Assembly (NCBI GenBank): GCA_020072905.1
Contig: JAIQGB010000069.1
Coordinates: 1 to 14,278, forward strand
Length of the DNA stretch: 14,278 bases
Direction of reading: 5' to 3'
Origin: Terriglobia bacterium
GTDB taxonomy: Bacteria > Acidobacteriota > Terriglobia > UBA7540
Positions 7,595 to 14,265 of this stretch are shown here, one piece after another (positions within the stretch are counted from its first letter, which is position 1; every line of letters starts with the position of its first letter). The notes beneath the pieces were generated by a model. It made no database searches, was not told the origin of the DNA, and saw nothing but the letters and a program-made list of their open reading frames with translations. Made by a program: the position numbers and the translations under genes.

Positions 7595-7622
7595 ATTATA
7601 GCGGGGGGACGAGGAAGAACAA
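7595..7622 (-). promoter_or_regulatory. Promoter ahead of GT-C/TPR copy 2
   Basis: TTGTTC (7617-7622) and a perfect TATAAT (7595-7600) are 16 bp apart on the minus strand, 46 bp before the ATG at 7548 and just after the methyltransferase stop. It argues against starts upstream of 7587 for the downstream gene. Confidence 0.45.
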
Positions 7623-7638
7623 CGTTCCTTCGCAACGG

Positions 7639-8346
7639 TCATGTCGCGAGGGGTTTTTGGCCGGAAATCAGCAGCGCGCCTTCGCGTTTGAACTTCCGCA
7701 TCTGTTCCGCATCCTTGAACCAGCGGCCGGTGTAAACCTCGGGCGTCGGAGAATTATCGGGAATGCGACGGTGCGCCACGTCCGTGAAACCCGGATCGCT
7801 AAAGATGCGAGCCCATTCGCCGGCGGTGAGCAAATGGGCCGGTATGTTGTACTGGGCGCCCCACTGGTGACAGTGCGGATTGTCCCGATAATAGTTGATG
7901 AGAATCCATGCCGAACCGCCGGGCGCGAGCACTCGGAAGATTTCGCGCAATCCGCTCGCGGGATCGGGCCAGTAGTAGGCCGACTCAACGGAGATGACCT
8001 TGGTGAAGTAGCCGCTCTCCCAGGGAATCCGGTCGACGCTGCCGCGTAGAAAAGTGAGGTTGCCGAAGCCCGCTCCGGCCTGCTGGGCGCGACGCACCAT
8101 CTCGTCCGAAACATCGATGCCTACGACTTGGCCGCCGGGCCCGAGCGCCGCCAATCTTTTCCCCAGCCAGCCCGTCCCGCAGCCGACGTCGAGAACGCGG
8201 TCGACGGGCTGAAGATTCATGAGGGCCAGTGTCGGCTCGACGATGGGGAGATGATGCTCCTCCATCTCCTCGCCGCTGCCCTCTTCGGCCCAGCGGTTGA
8301 ATTCCTCGCGGAGCCGCCCGTGAGCGTCACTTTCGGGCTTCTTCAT
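7639..8346 (-). CDS. Class I SAM-dependent methyltransferase
   Basis: A 235-residue cytoplasmic enzyme of the Methyltransf_11/UbiE-like group. Motif I VLDVGCGTGWLG is at residues 51-62, the acidic residue that binds the SAM ribose is Asp78 in VVGIDVS, and motif IV lies near residues 117-126 (VISVESAYYW), with the post-motif LAPGGSAWIL at 140-149. The N-terminal helix RLREEFNRWAEEGSGEEMEE precedes the fold. The ATG overlaps the stop of the GT-C/TPR gene upstream by four bases (ATGA), with AGGAG five bases ahead of it inside that gene, so the two are co-translated. The acceptor is not evident; the tyrosine-rich loop and the partner gene would fit a glycan, lipid or small-molecule acceptor. A truncated second copy of its N-terminus lies at 10581-10676. 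Confidence 0.88.
   Translation of the reverse strand: MKKPESDAHGRLREEFNRWAEEGSGEEMEEHHLPIVEPTLALMNLQPVDRVLDVGCGTGWLGKRLAALGPGGQVVGIDVSDEMVRRAQQAGAGFGNLTFLRGSVDRIPWESGYFTKVISVESAYYWPDPASGLREIFRVLAPGGSAWILINYYRDNPHCHQWGAQYNIPAHLLTAGEWARIFSDPGFTDVAHRRIPDNSPTPEVYTGRWFKDAEQMRKFKREGALLISGQKPLAT
8245..8316 (-). repeat. 72-bp direct repeat, intact copy inside the methyltransferase gene
   Basis: This stretch encodes residues 11-34 of the methyltransferase. It matches 10581-10652 in the same orientation at 63 of 72 bases by direct comparison, without gaps. The two copies flank the 8343-10514 GT-C/TPR gene almost exactly, as expected from a tandem duplication. Confidence 0.85.
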
Positions 8347-10514
8347 TTAAGCTCCTGAAGCGCTTCCTTGGCGGTCTTGCCGTCAGGTTCCAGGCGCAAG
8401 CTGGTCTCCAGTTCACGTCGGGCCTCAACCCATCTCCCCGCCGCCCGATATGCCAAGCCAAGCTGGGTATGAACCAGGGCAGAGTCGGGTTGGATTCTGG
8501 CCGCCTTCTCAAGTGAGCTGGTCGCCGCCGGGACATCACCCATCTTCAGGGCCAGCACTCCCTGCCGAAAGAGCGCCGTGGGAGAGCTCGGTTGCACTTG
8601 CAGGGCCTTTTCATACATGTCCATCGCTGCAGATTGCTTTCCGCGCTCCTCGTAAAGCCCGGCGAGACTGAGATAAGGCGCCTCGCTCCTCGGAGCGAGC
8701 TGTGCGGCATGGCGGAACTCCGCCTCAGCTTCGACGAAATTGCCCTTTCGAGCCAAGAGGATTCCACGGTTCAGGCAAATGCTCAAAGAGGATGGATCCG
8801 CACGGGCCGCAGCGGCAAGATACCCTTGAGCTTCGTCCAGCCTGCCTTGGTCCATCGAAATGATTCCCAAGTTGTTCAGAGCGTCTCCATAGTTTGGGTT
8901 CAAGGCCACGGCACGCTCGAAAAGTTGACGGGCAAATTCCAAATCTCCAGCGCCGCGTTCGAGCAGTCCCCAGCCGTAGAATGTCTCGGGGGCGCGGGGA
9001 TTGACCTGGGCGGCGCGCCGAAACAGCGCCCTGGCGCCTGCGACCGCTCCGTCATCCTGCAGCACTAAGGCGAGGTCGACATAGGCTTCATAGAGTGAGG
9101 GGTCGGAAGCGATCGCAGCGACGTATTGCTGGCGCGCGAGCGTTCGCTCGCCTGCCTGCCGGTAAGAGTTACCCAGGTAGAGGTGGGACATCGCGGCATC
9201 CGGAACCTCGCGCAGCGTGGCGAGGGCCAGCGTCTTGTCGTTCCTCCAGTCGGGAAGACGCAGGGTCGTTCGTCCTATCAACAGCGCGAGGACGACCCAA
9301 GGAATCGCTCGCGCCAGAAAGAACCTCAGCCGATGTTCCCGAGCGGCCGATCTGCCCAGTTGAGCCAGCCCTTCACCTGCAAGCCAGCAAAAGGCCACAC
9401 TAGGAATGTACAAATAGCGTTCTCCGTAAGCTGCGAACCCGAGCCAGCGGACATTCAACACCGGACCCAGGAACAGGAGGAACCAGAGAATGGCAAAGGA
9501 CACGCGGGGATCGCGCCGCCAGTGCCGGAAGAAGGCTGTGGCCGCAAGCAGGAGGAACACCACGCCCAGGACTACATCAAGGGCGAGCCAGCCCTCCGGC
9601 GGCCGGAACTTTACGAAGTAGGCGAGGTGCTGAGGCCAAACGAGCTTGAACGCATAGGTCCCCATCAGGCCGAGGGCAGAAAGAACTGTTTCCTTCAGCC
9701 CCGGGCCGCTCGCGCCCGTAACTTTCGTGATGCTGCCGAAAATCGCGAGACGCAGCGCAAGATAGAGGGCGAGAAGCAAAAAGAAGGGGACATAATTCTC
9801 AAAAGGGATCTTCGGTCGTGACGGGCTGCCGGCACGCAAGAAGACGTCGTAAAAGATCAAGAGCAAGGGCAGGGCAAGGGCCACCTCTTTGGAGAGCACC
9901 GCAAGCAGAAACATCGCGGCCGCGAGCCAGGAATAAATCCTGGGAAGACGCGGGCGGGAGTTGCCGGGCCCCAGGTAAATCCACATCGAAAGCAGCAGGA
10001 ACAGAGCACACTCCAGGTCCGAGATTCCGGAGACAGGCGCGACGTTTTCCACGTGCAGGGGCAATGCCGCGAAGGTTGCGCCTGCCCAAAGCGCTCCCGT
10101 TCCCCCGGGCCACAGCTTGCGAGCCAGGGCGTAGACCAGGATGACCACCAGCCCATTCAGGATGGCATTCACGAGGTGGTATGCCGGCGGACTCACGCCA
10201 AACAGAACTCTCTCCACAAGCAGGGTGACCATTACTATCGGACGGTAGTAGCCCGTCGCGGTCCCGCGGAATCCCCAAAAGTCCTGGCTGAAAATCTCCT
10301 TGAGGGAGTGGAAACTTAGCACATAGGGGTTATGGGCTAGCAGGAGGCTGTCGTCGACTACGAAGTCAAACCTCGTCGTGTCGATATACAGAAGAATGGA
10401 GAAAGAGAAGAGAAGAAGGAGGGATAGACGGTTCGGAATTGAGCCACCCGAGACCCGGGTAGGCAATGGAGAGCTGACGTCATCCAGCGATGACGGGATT
10501 AAACGCCTTTGCAT
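8343..10514 (-). CDS. Polytopic membrane protein with GT-C glycosyltransferase-like core and long TPR tail (copy 1)
   Basis: 723 residues. A first membrane helix (about 30-46) leads into the loop motif FVVDDSLLLAHNPYV with Asp54-Asp55; then GYYRPI at 88-93, LPLHVENVAPVSGISDLE at 151-168, and about ten hydrophobic segments to residue 415. Residues 440-720 form about eight TPR units, roughly twice as many as in copy 2. The design is TMTC-like: a GT-C membrane glycosyltransferase core joined to a TPR solenoid that could bind an acceptor protein. Shared blocks with copy 2 include YYRP, GERYLYIPSV against AERFSYLPSV, and LPDWRNDKTLA against IPNWHDNETLA. The ATG at 10514 follows directly after the stop of the methyltransferase remnant (TGAATG) and has no clear ribosome site, so coupled re-initiation is likely. 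The substrate is unknown. Confidence 0.82.
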   Translation of the reverse strand: MQRRLIPSSLDDVSSPLPTRVSGGSIPNRLSLLLLFSFSILLYIDTTRFDFVVDDSLLLAHNPYVLSFHSLKEIFSQDFWGFRGTATGYYRPIVMVTLLVERVLFGVSPPAYHLVNAILNGLVVILVYALARKLWPGGTGALWAGATFAALPLHVENVAPVSGISDLECALFLLLSMWIYLGPGNSRPRLPRIYSWLAAAMFLLAVLSKEVALALPLLLIFYDVFLRAGSPSRPKIPFENYVPFFLLLALYLALRLAIFGSITKVTGASGPGLKETVLSALGLMGTYAFKLVWPQHLAYFVKFRPPEGWLALDVVLGVVFLLLAATAFFRHWRRDPRVSFAILWFLLFLGPVLNVRWLGFAAYGERYLYIPSVAFCWLAGEGLAQLGRSAAREHRLRFFLARAIPWVVLALLIGRTTLRLPDWRNDKTLALATLREVPDAAMSHLYLGNSYRQAGERTLARQQYVAAIASDPSLYEAYVDLALVLQDDGAVAGARALFRRAAQVNPRAPETFYGWGLLERGAGDLEFARQLFERAVALNPNYGDALNNLGIISMDQGRLDEAQGYLAAAARADPSSLSICLNRGILLARKGNFVEAEAEFRHAAQLAPRSEAPYLSLAGLYEERGKQSAAMDMYEKALQVQPSSPTALFRQGVLALKMGDVPAATSSLEKAARIQPDSALVHTQLGLAYRAAGRWVEARRELETSLRLEPDGKTAKEALQELK

Positions 10515-10676
10515 TCAAGCGCGCGTCCGAAAACCCAGCGGGCCAATAACTCCGCGCCGCGACGATATGCTAAAGGTAGTGGGGAGATGGTGGCCTTCCA
10601 TCTCGTCGCTGCGGCCCGCTTCGGCCCAGCGGCTGAATTCCTCGCGGAGCCGGGCTTCGGGTGCGCCCTCCGGCAT
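10515..10676 (-). pseudogene. Truncated N-terminal copy of the class I methyltransferase
   Basis: A 53-codon reading frame whose residues 9-32 (RLREEFSRWAEAG and EMEGHHLP) match residues 11-34 of the complete methyltransferase at 18 of 24 positions, then lose similarity at once and stop. The SAM-binding motifs are absent, so it cannot be an active methyltransferase. From about 10570 another frame reads AYRRGAELLARWVFGRALE before a TAA at 10499, which may be the end of the deleted gene or of another one. The stop abuts the ATG of the GT-C/TPR gene, so the remnant may still be translated as a leader that feeds ribosomes into that gene. It could be a new small gene, but decay after tandem duplication explains it best. 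Confidence 0.7.
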
Positions 10677-10685
10677 GGTGGTATC

Positions 10686-10691
10686 AATATA
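10686..10691 (-). promoter_or_regulatory. Weak -10 candidate ahead of the methyltransferase remnant and GT-C/TPR copy 1
   Basis: TATATT on the minus strand, nine bases before the remnant's ATG and after the hairpin at 10704-10736. No -35 is seen. A transcript from here would have almost no leader. Confidence 0.25.
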
Positions 10692-10703
10692 CCGCGGAAG
10701 GGG

Positions 10704-10736
10704 AATTGAGGGGGCTCTTGTCCAACCCCCTCGATT
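10704..10736 (-). terminator. Hairpin after the O-methyltransferase gene
   Basis: An 11-bp stem with one G-T wobble, built on GAGGGGG and CCCCCTC around an 11-base loop, 26 bases after the stop at 10763. On the minus strand it is followed by CCCC, not a U-run, so intrinsic termination would be weak; it may also protect the 3' end. Confidence 0.45.
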
Positions 10737-10762
10737 CCGGACCGAGAGTGCCCCGTTCCAGG

Positions 10763-11839
10763 TCACTTGTAAGAGATGATCACCGATTCCGCCGACTGCA
10801 CGGGACGGATGTGCTCGCTGCGGGCGAAGCCAGCATTGCGGAACATCCGATCGAACTCCGCGAAGGTGTAGGCGTCCCCATGCGGAGTCGAGCCCAGCAT
10901 GATCATGCTGAAAAATGCCGCTTCCGGCGGGCTGATGCGGTCGTCGTTAGGCACAAACTCCAGCGTCACGGCGCGTCCCCCGGGCGCAAGCGCCGTGTGG
11001 ACCTTCTTCAATAAGGCCTCGCAGGTGGGCGGGTCGAAATGATGGAGGAAATTGGTAAGCAAGACAAGGTCGTAGCCGCTTCCAAAATCCACTTCGAAGG
11101 CGCTTCCCGCCAGGGTTGAGTAACGGCCGTCAAGTCCCGCCTTGCGGGCATTCTCCTTCGCCACCTCGAGGACGCTCGGCCAGTCGAGCGCCACGATCTC
11201 CGCCTGCGGGTTGTGCCGGGCGATGGTAATGCCAAACAAGCCGTGACCGGCGGCGATGTCGAGCACGCGCCATCCCTCCCCGGCGTCTGCGCCCGTGATT
11301 TGAGCGATGGCCTCAGCAGGCATCACCATGAGCGGCGCCATTGATCGCGCGAACTCCACCCAAAGTGGATTTTCCGGCGTGATCGTCCCTTCTTCACTCA
11401 TGACGGTCCCGCCTCGCTGCACAGCTTCGGCGAGATTGTCATAGGCTCTGACAATTTCCGGAGCGTTCAGGAAGCGCACGACGGTTCCCATGTAGGCGGG
11501 CGAGCGGCGGTTGAGGAATACGGCGGCATCGGGAGCAAGTCCGTAATGCGTCGAATTCTTGGTCAGGAAGCCCATCAACGTCAGGTAATCGCAGAGGATC
11601 CGGGTTCCGCGCTCGGACGCGCTGGCGCGACGCGCAATCTCTGGGACGGTCGCCCGACCCTCGCCGATGGTCGTGAAGACGTCGAGCTCAATCGCCGCCC
11701 TCAGCGCTGCAGTCTGCTGAAAGGCGTTGAGGGTCTGGAAAATCCGCATCGGATTGGGTGGTGTGCCGGAAGAGCCTCCCTCCCGGGGTTTCTGAGACTT
11801 GCGTTTCCTGGATTCTTTCAGTGTTGCGGTGGTACCCAT
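10763..11839 (-). CDS. O-methyltransferase family 2 (acetylserotonin/hydroxyindole type)
   Basis: 358 residues with the two-domain plan of this family. A winged-helix dimerisation domain (about 30-110) includes AIELDVFTTIGEGRATVPEI and the typical LCDYLTLMGFL. The SAM-binding domain has motif I VLDIAAGHG at 192-200, Asp219 in IVALDWP, NFLHHFD at 263-269 with the histidine pair where family members place the catalytic base, and LAPGGRAVTLEF at 284-295. The first 30 residues are basic and disordered. Such enzymes methylate hydroxyl groups of small aromatic or polyketide metabolites in the cytoplasm. An open frame reaches 11992, but the ATG at 11839 has a perfect AGGAGG seven bases ahead and is the clear start. 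The acceptor is unknown. A hairpin follows the gene, which separates it from the GT-C locus. Confidence 0.92.
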   Translation of the reverse strand: MGTTATLKESRKRKSQKPREGGSSGTPPNPMRIFQTLNAFQQTAALRAAIELDVFTTIGEGRATVPEIARRASASERGTRILCDYLTLMGFLTKNSTHYGLAPDAAVFLNRRSPAYMGTVVRFLNAPEIVRAYDNLAEAVQRGGTVMSEEGTITPENPLWVEFARSMAPLMVMPAEAIAQITGADAGEGWRVLDIAAGHGLFGITIARHNPQAEIVALDWPSVLEVAKENARKAGLDGRYSTLAGSAFEVDFGSGYDLVLLTNFLHHFDPPTCEALLKKVHTALAPGGRAVTLEFVPNDDRISPPEAAFFSMIMLGSTPHGDAYTFAEFDRMFRNAGFARSEHIRPVQSAESVIISYK

Positions 11840-11864
11840 GGTGTTTCCTCCTGGAAGATTTTTG

Positions 11865-11870
11865 AGTATA
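11865..11870 (-). promoter_or_regulatory. Probable -10 box for the O-methyltransferase gene
   Basis: TATACT on the minus strand, 25 bases before the ATG at 11839; a transcript from it would have a leader of about 20 bases that still holds the AGGAGG. The -35 region is poor. Confidence 0.35.
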
Positions 11871-12023
11871 GCGAGGCATCCTTCATCCCTTTGGTAAACG
11901 AACGGTTGACCAGCCAGAGCGCACTCTTGCGCTCCATATCCTGCGGGGCGTGCAGTTCTCGGACGGCCCTGCCGAAGGAGGCGTCTGCACACCCGTTATC
12001 AACTTGCTTTTGCGGTCAAGCCC

Positions 12024-12082
12024 TGAAAAAAACTGTAAGAAGGCTGCGAATCACGCAGCACCGCGCCACCCCGCAGGGCGGC
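12024..12082 (-). terminator. Tandem hairpins after hicAB
   Basis: Reading the minus strand after the hicB stop: a 7-bp stem with one wobble (arms 12076-12082 and 12065-12071, loop TGCG), then a perfect 6-bp stem GCTGCG/CGCAGC (12054-12059 and 12043-12048), then ten bases and a run of seven T (about 12025-12031). The T-run is further from the stem than usual, so efficiency is uncertain. The rest of the 261-bp gap 11840-12100 shows no gene. Confidence 0.4.
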
Positions 12083-12100
12083 ACTCCACTCAATCCCAGA

Positions 12101-12352
12101 CTATCCGACACCGCTGCTTACTGGCTTCGCGTTCTGGATGACAACCCTAGGTTCGTGAGAGGGTGGGGGAACCTCCAGACCCTGCTCGCGCAGCAAAGCC
12201 ACATGCTCTTCCATCCCCCAGCGGGCTTTGTACAAGCAGTCTTCGATGGAGTTTCCTGCCCCAGTGAACCCTTCAAGATCGGGCGAATAAAACCCGAAAA
12301 AGTTGGGGTCCTCGGTGGCCTCGATGATTAGAGAATATGTGAGGTCGATCAT
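12101..12352 (-). CDS. hicB: HicB-family antitoxin, short form
   Basis: 83 residues with the HicB N-terminal fold (partial RNase H-like): the strand YSLIIEATEDPNFFGFYSPDLEGF at the start, cut here into blocks YSLIIEA (6-12) and GFYSPDLEG (20-28), the turn GAGNSIEDC (31-39) and the helix with EEHVALLREQG (48-58), ending in VPPPS, all typical of the family. The C-terminal DNA-binding domain found in longer HicB proteins is absent, so self-repression, if any, would need another mode. Its ATG overlaps the hicA stop by four bases (ATGA). HicB binds and blocks the HicA RNase. The gene order hicA then hicB is the usual one. Confidence 0.9.
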   Translation of the reverse strand: MIDLTYSLIIEATEDPNFFGFYSPDLEGFTGAGNSIEDCLYKARWGMEEHVALLREQGLEVPPPSHEPRVVIQNAKPVSSGVG

Positions 12353-12564
12353 CCTTCACCGTGCCCTTTGATCCCGGCAGCCTTTAGAATAGCATCGCAC
12401 GTGCCTGTCGGGACTTCTTTGGAGCCGTGGTAATCAATCCGGACAAGCCTTTCGAGCCCGGATCTGCCGTAATACCGAATCGAACCTTTCTCCTTGATGA
12501 GCTTGAGTCCCTCGCGTTCGAGTAATCGAACCAGCTCATTGAACTTCCGCCGAGCAAGCCACAA
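12349..12564 (-). CDS. hicA: HicA-family toxin (putative mRNA interferase), unusual active site
   Basis: 71 residues with the dsRBD-like HicA fold: helix FNELVRLLEREGL (8-20), strand KLIKEKGS (21-28), RLVRIDYHGSKEVPTGT (39-55) and the last helix CDAILKAAGI (56-65). HicA toxins cleave mRNA, and the catalytic histidine normally follows the GS of the first hairpin. Here that position reads GSIRYY (27-32), with no histidine; the only nearby one is His46. The toxin may be inactive or belong to a variant lineage. The start is a TTG at 12564 with a weak ribosome site; an in-frame stop lies a short distance upstream and there is no internal ATG, so the TTG is the most reasonable choice. It lies 67 bp downstream of thiC and shows no clear promoter. 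Confidence 0.85.
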   Translation of the reverse strand: MWLARRKFNELVRLLEREGLKLIKEKGSIRYYGRSGLERLVRIDYHGSKEVPTGTCDAILKAAGIKGHGEG

Positions 12565-12631
12565 AACCTGAGGGACGGATTGCGACGTGCTTCAAAAACG
12601 GATCAGCAAGCAAGTCGGGCTGCAACATGTA

Positions 12632-13998
12632 TCAACCCTGAACTTTGGTCAACAGCTCGACGAACTTCTGCTCGCGTTCGTTCTGGTCGAGGCCCAGGTG
12701 TTTCTCCAGCACCTGCGTGGTATTCATGGAGCAGAACTTGGGGCCACACATGGAGCAGAACGCGGCGTCCTTGTAGTAATCGTCCTGGAGCGTTTCGTCG
12801 TGCATGGCGCGCGCGGTCTCGGGGTCGAGCGAGAGTTCAAACTGCTTGTTCCAGTCGAAGAGGAAGCGCGCGTAGCTGAGCGCGTCATCGCGGTCGCGGG
12901 CGCCCGGCCGGTGGCGCGCCACATCCGCCGCGTGCGCGGCAATCTTGTAAGCGATGATGCCCTGGCGGACGTCATCCTTATTGGGCAGGCCCAAGTGCTC
13001 CTTGGGCGTGACGTAGCAGAGCATCGACGCGCCATGCCAGCCGATCATCGCCGCGCCAATCGCGGAGGTGATGTGGTCGTAGCCCGGAGCGATGTCGGTG
13101 ACGAGCGGCCCGAGCGTATAGAACGGCGCCTCGTGGCACATCTCCATTTCCTTGTCCACCTGCAGCTTGATCTGGTCCATGGGGATGTGGCCGGGACCTT
13201 CGATCATCACCTGCACGTCGTACTCCCAGGCCTTCTTGGTGAGCTCGCCCAGAACTTTCAATTCGGCGAACTGCGCTTCGTCGCTCGCGTCGGCAAGGGA
13301 GCCCGGCCTCAGACCGTCGCCGAGCGAGAATGAAACGTCATACTTCTGGAAGATTCTGCAGATTTCCTCGAAGTGCGTGTAAAGGAAATTCTCCTGATTG
13401 TTCTCGACAGACCACTGCGCCATGATGGCGCCGCCGCGGCTCACAATCCCCGTGATGCGCTGGCGGGTGAGCGGAATGAACTCGCGCAGCACGCCGGCGT
13501 GAATGGTCATGTAGTCCACGCCCTGGGCGGCCTGCTCCTCGATGACTTCCAGCATCAGTTCGGGCGTCAAATCCCGCACGCGCGAGACGCGCGTGAGAGC
13601 TTCGTAAATGGGCACCGTGCCGATGGGCACGGGGCTCGCGCGCAGGATCGCGTCGCGGATTTCGTGGATGCCACCGCCCGTGGAGAGGTCCATCGCCGTG
13701 TCCGCGCCGTAATGGACCGCGGTGTGGAGCTTATCGAGTTCCTGCTGAATGTTGGAAGTAGTCGCGGAATTGCGGCGATGCCGATGGCCATGGGCTCGAG
13801 CTCGACGTGGCGGATATTGGCGGGGATGATCATGCGCCCGCGAGCCACTTCGTCGCGGACTGTTTCCGCCGAGAGGTTCTCGCGCTTCGCCACGAATTCC
13901 ATCTCCTCGGTGACGACGCCCTGCCGGGCGAAGTGCATTTGCGTGACGATAGGCCCCGTGCGCTTCCGCACCCATTCAAGCCGAGTTGGCGACACCAT
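12632..13998 (-). pseudogene. thiC: Phosphomethylpyrimidine synthase ThiC, frame broken by a small deletion
   Basis: ThiC is a radical-SAM enzyme that turns aminoimidazole ribotide into hydroxymethylpyrimidine phosphate for thiamine. The N-terminal part (13998 to about 13774; TGPIVTQMHFAR, VARGRMIIPANIRH, LEPMAIGIA) and the C-terminal part (13771 to 12632; NSATTSNIQQEL, MDLSTGGG, SRGG, DGLRPGS, IEGPGHIP, and the cluster motif CSMCGPKFC) are each intact and excellent matches, but in different frames. At the join, where ThiC proteins of this type have about ten residues ending NANIG, only two bases remain, so about 28 bases are missing. The lost segment holds the asparagine that binds the substrate ribotide (Asn235 in E. 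coli). Restored length would be about 464 residues, normal for the short form. AGAGGTG precedes the ATG. No other lesion is seen, so the break is recent or an assembly error. Confidence 0.9.
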
Positions 13999-14038
13999 GG
14001 CTACACCTCTTTCGGCTGAGAAGAACCCCTGAGTCTCC

Positions 14039-14067
14039 AGTCTACAACCGGCAGCTACGCGGCGCAA
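14039..14067 (-). promoter_or_regulatory. Probable thiC promoter
   Basis: TTGCGC (14062-14067) and TAGACT (14039-14044) are 17 bp apart on the minus strand, 40 bp before the thiC ATG. A transcript from here has a leader of about 34 bases, too short for a TPP riboswitch, and no TPP motif was found on this strand up to the window edge. Confidence 0.35.
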
Positions 14068-14113
14068 GCCACAGACGCTTGCCTCCTTGGCTGGCGGCGC
14101 GCAACGGCGACTC

Positions 14114-14167
14114 TGTAGGGGCGGGGCTTGCCCCGCCCTCGGGGGCGCCGTAAGCAGCGCCCCTACA
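14114..14167. repeat. Double-hairpin palindromic intergenic repeat, copy A
   Basis: 54 bp bounded by perfect 8-bp inverted ends TGTAGGGG and CCCCTACA. Inside are two further hairpins side by side: GCGGGGC-TT-GCCCCGC, and GGGGCGC paired with GCGCCCC around a CGTAAGCA loop. Folded, it makes a three-way junction. Intergenic GTAGGGG palindromes of this style recur in many high-GC environmental genomes; whether they move with a REP-type transposase here is unknown. Confidence 0.8.
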
Positions 14168-14216
14168 AGACCCACCGCTGCAGCCACCTCCGCCTGTGTT
14201 ATGCTCTCGACAACAC

Positions 14217-14265
14217 TGTAGGGGAGCGCTGCGCGCTCCCGCGGGAGCCCAAAGGGCTCCCCTAC
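14217..14265. repeat. Double-hairpin palindromic intergenic repeat, copy B
   Basis: 49 bp with the same plan as copy A and the same outer arms (GTAGGGG and CCCCTAC), but different inner hairpins: GGGAGCGC-TGC-GCGCTCCC and GGGAGCCC-AAA-GGGCTCCC. The inner stems differ in sequence while pairing stays perfect, so structure rather than sequence is conserved. It is 49 bp from copy A. The 280 bp from 13999 to the window end hold only these repeats and the thiC promoter. Confidence 0.8.

Noticed and set aside
11840..11992. Longer N-terminus for the O-methyltransferase
   Set aside because: The AGGAGG site seven bases before the ATG at 11839 and the -10 box at 11865 fall inside the longer reading, which makes it unlikely.
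12587..13333. Plus-strand open frame of 248 codons
   Set aside because: Antisense to the well-conserved C-terminal half of thiC.
14011..14036. TPP riboswitch-like string (GCTGAGAAGAACCCCTGA) near thiC
   Set aside because: It is on the plus strand, so opposite to thiC, and lacks the remaining conserved parts of the aptamer. The thiC leader strand shows no TPP motif.
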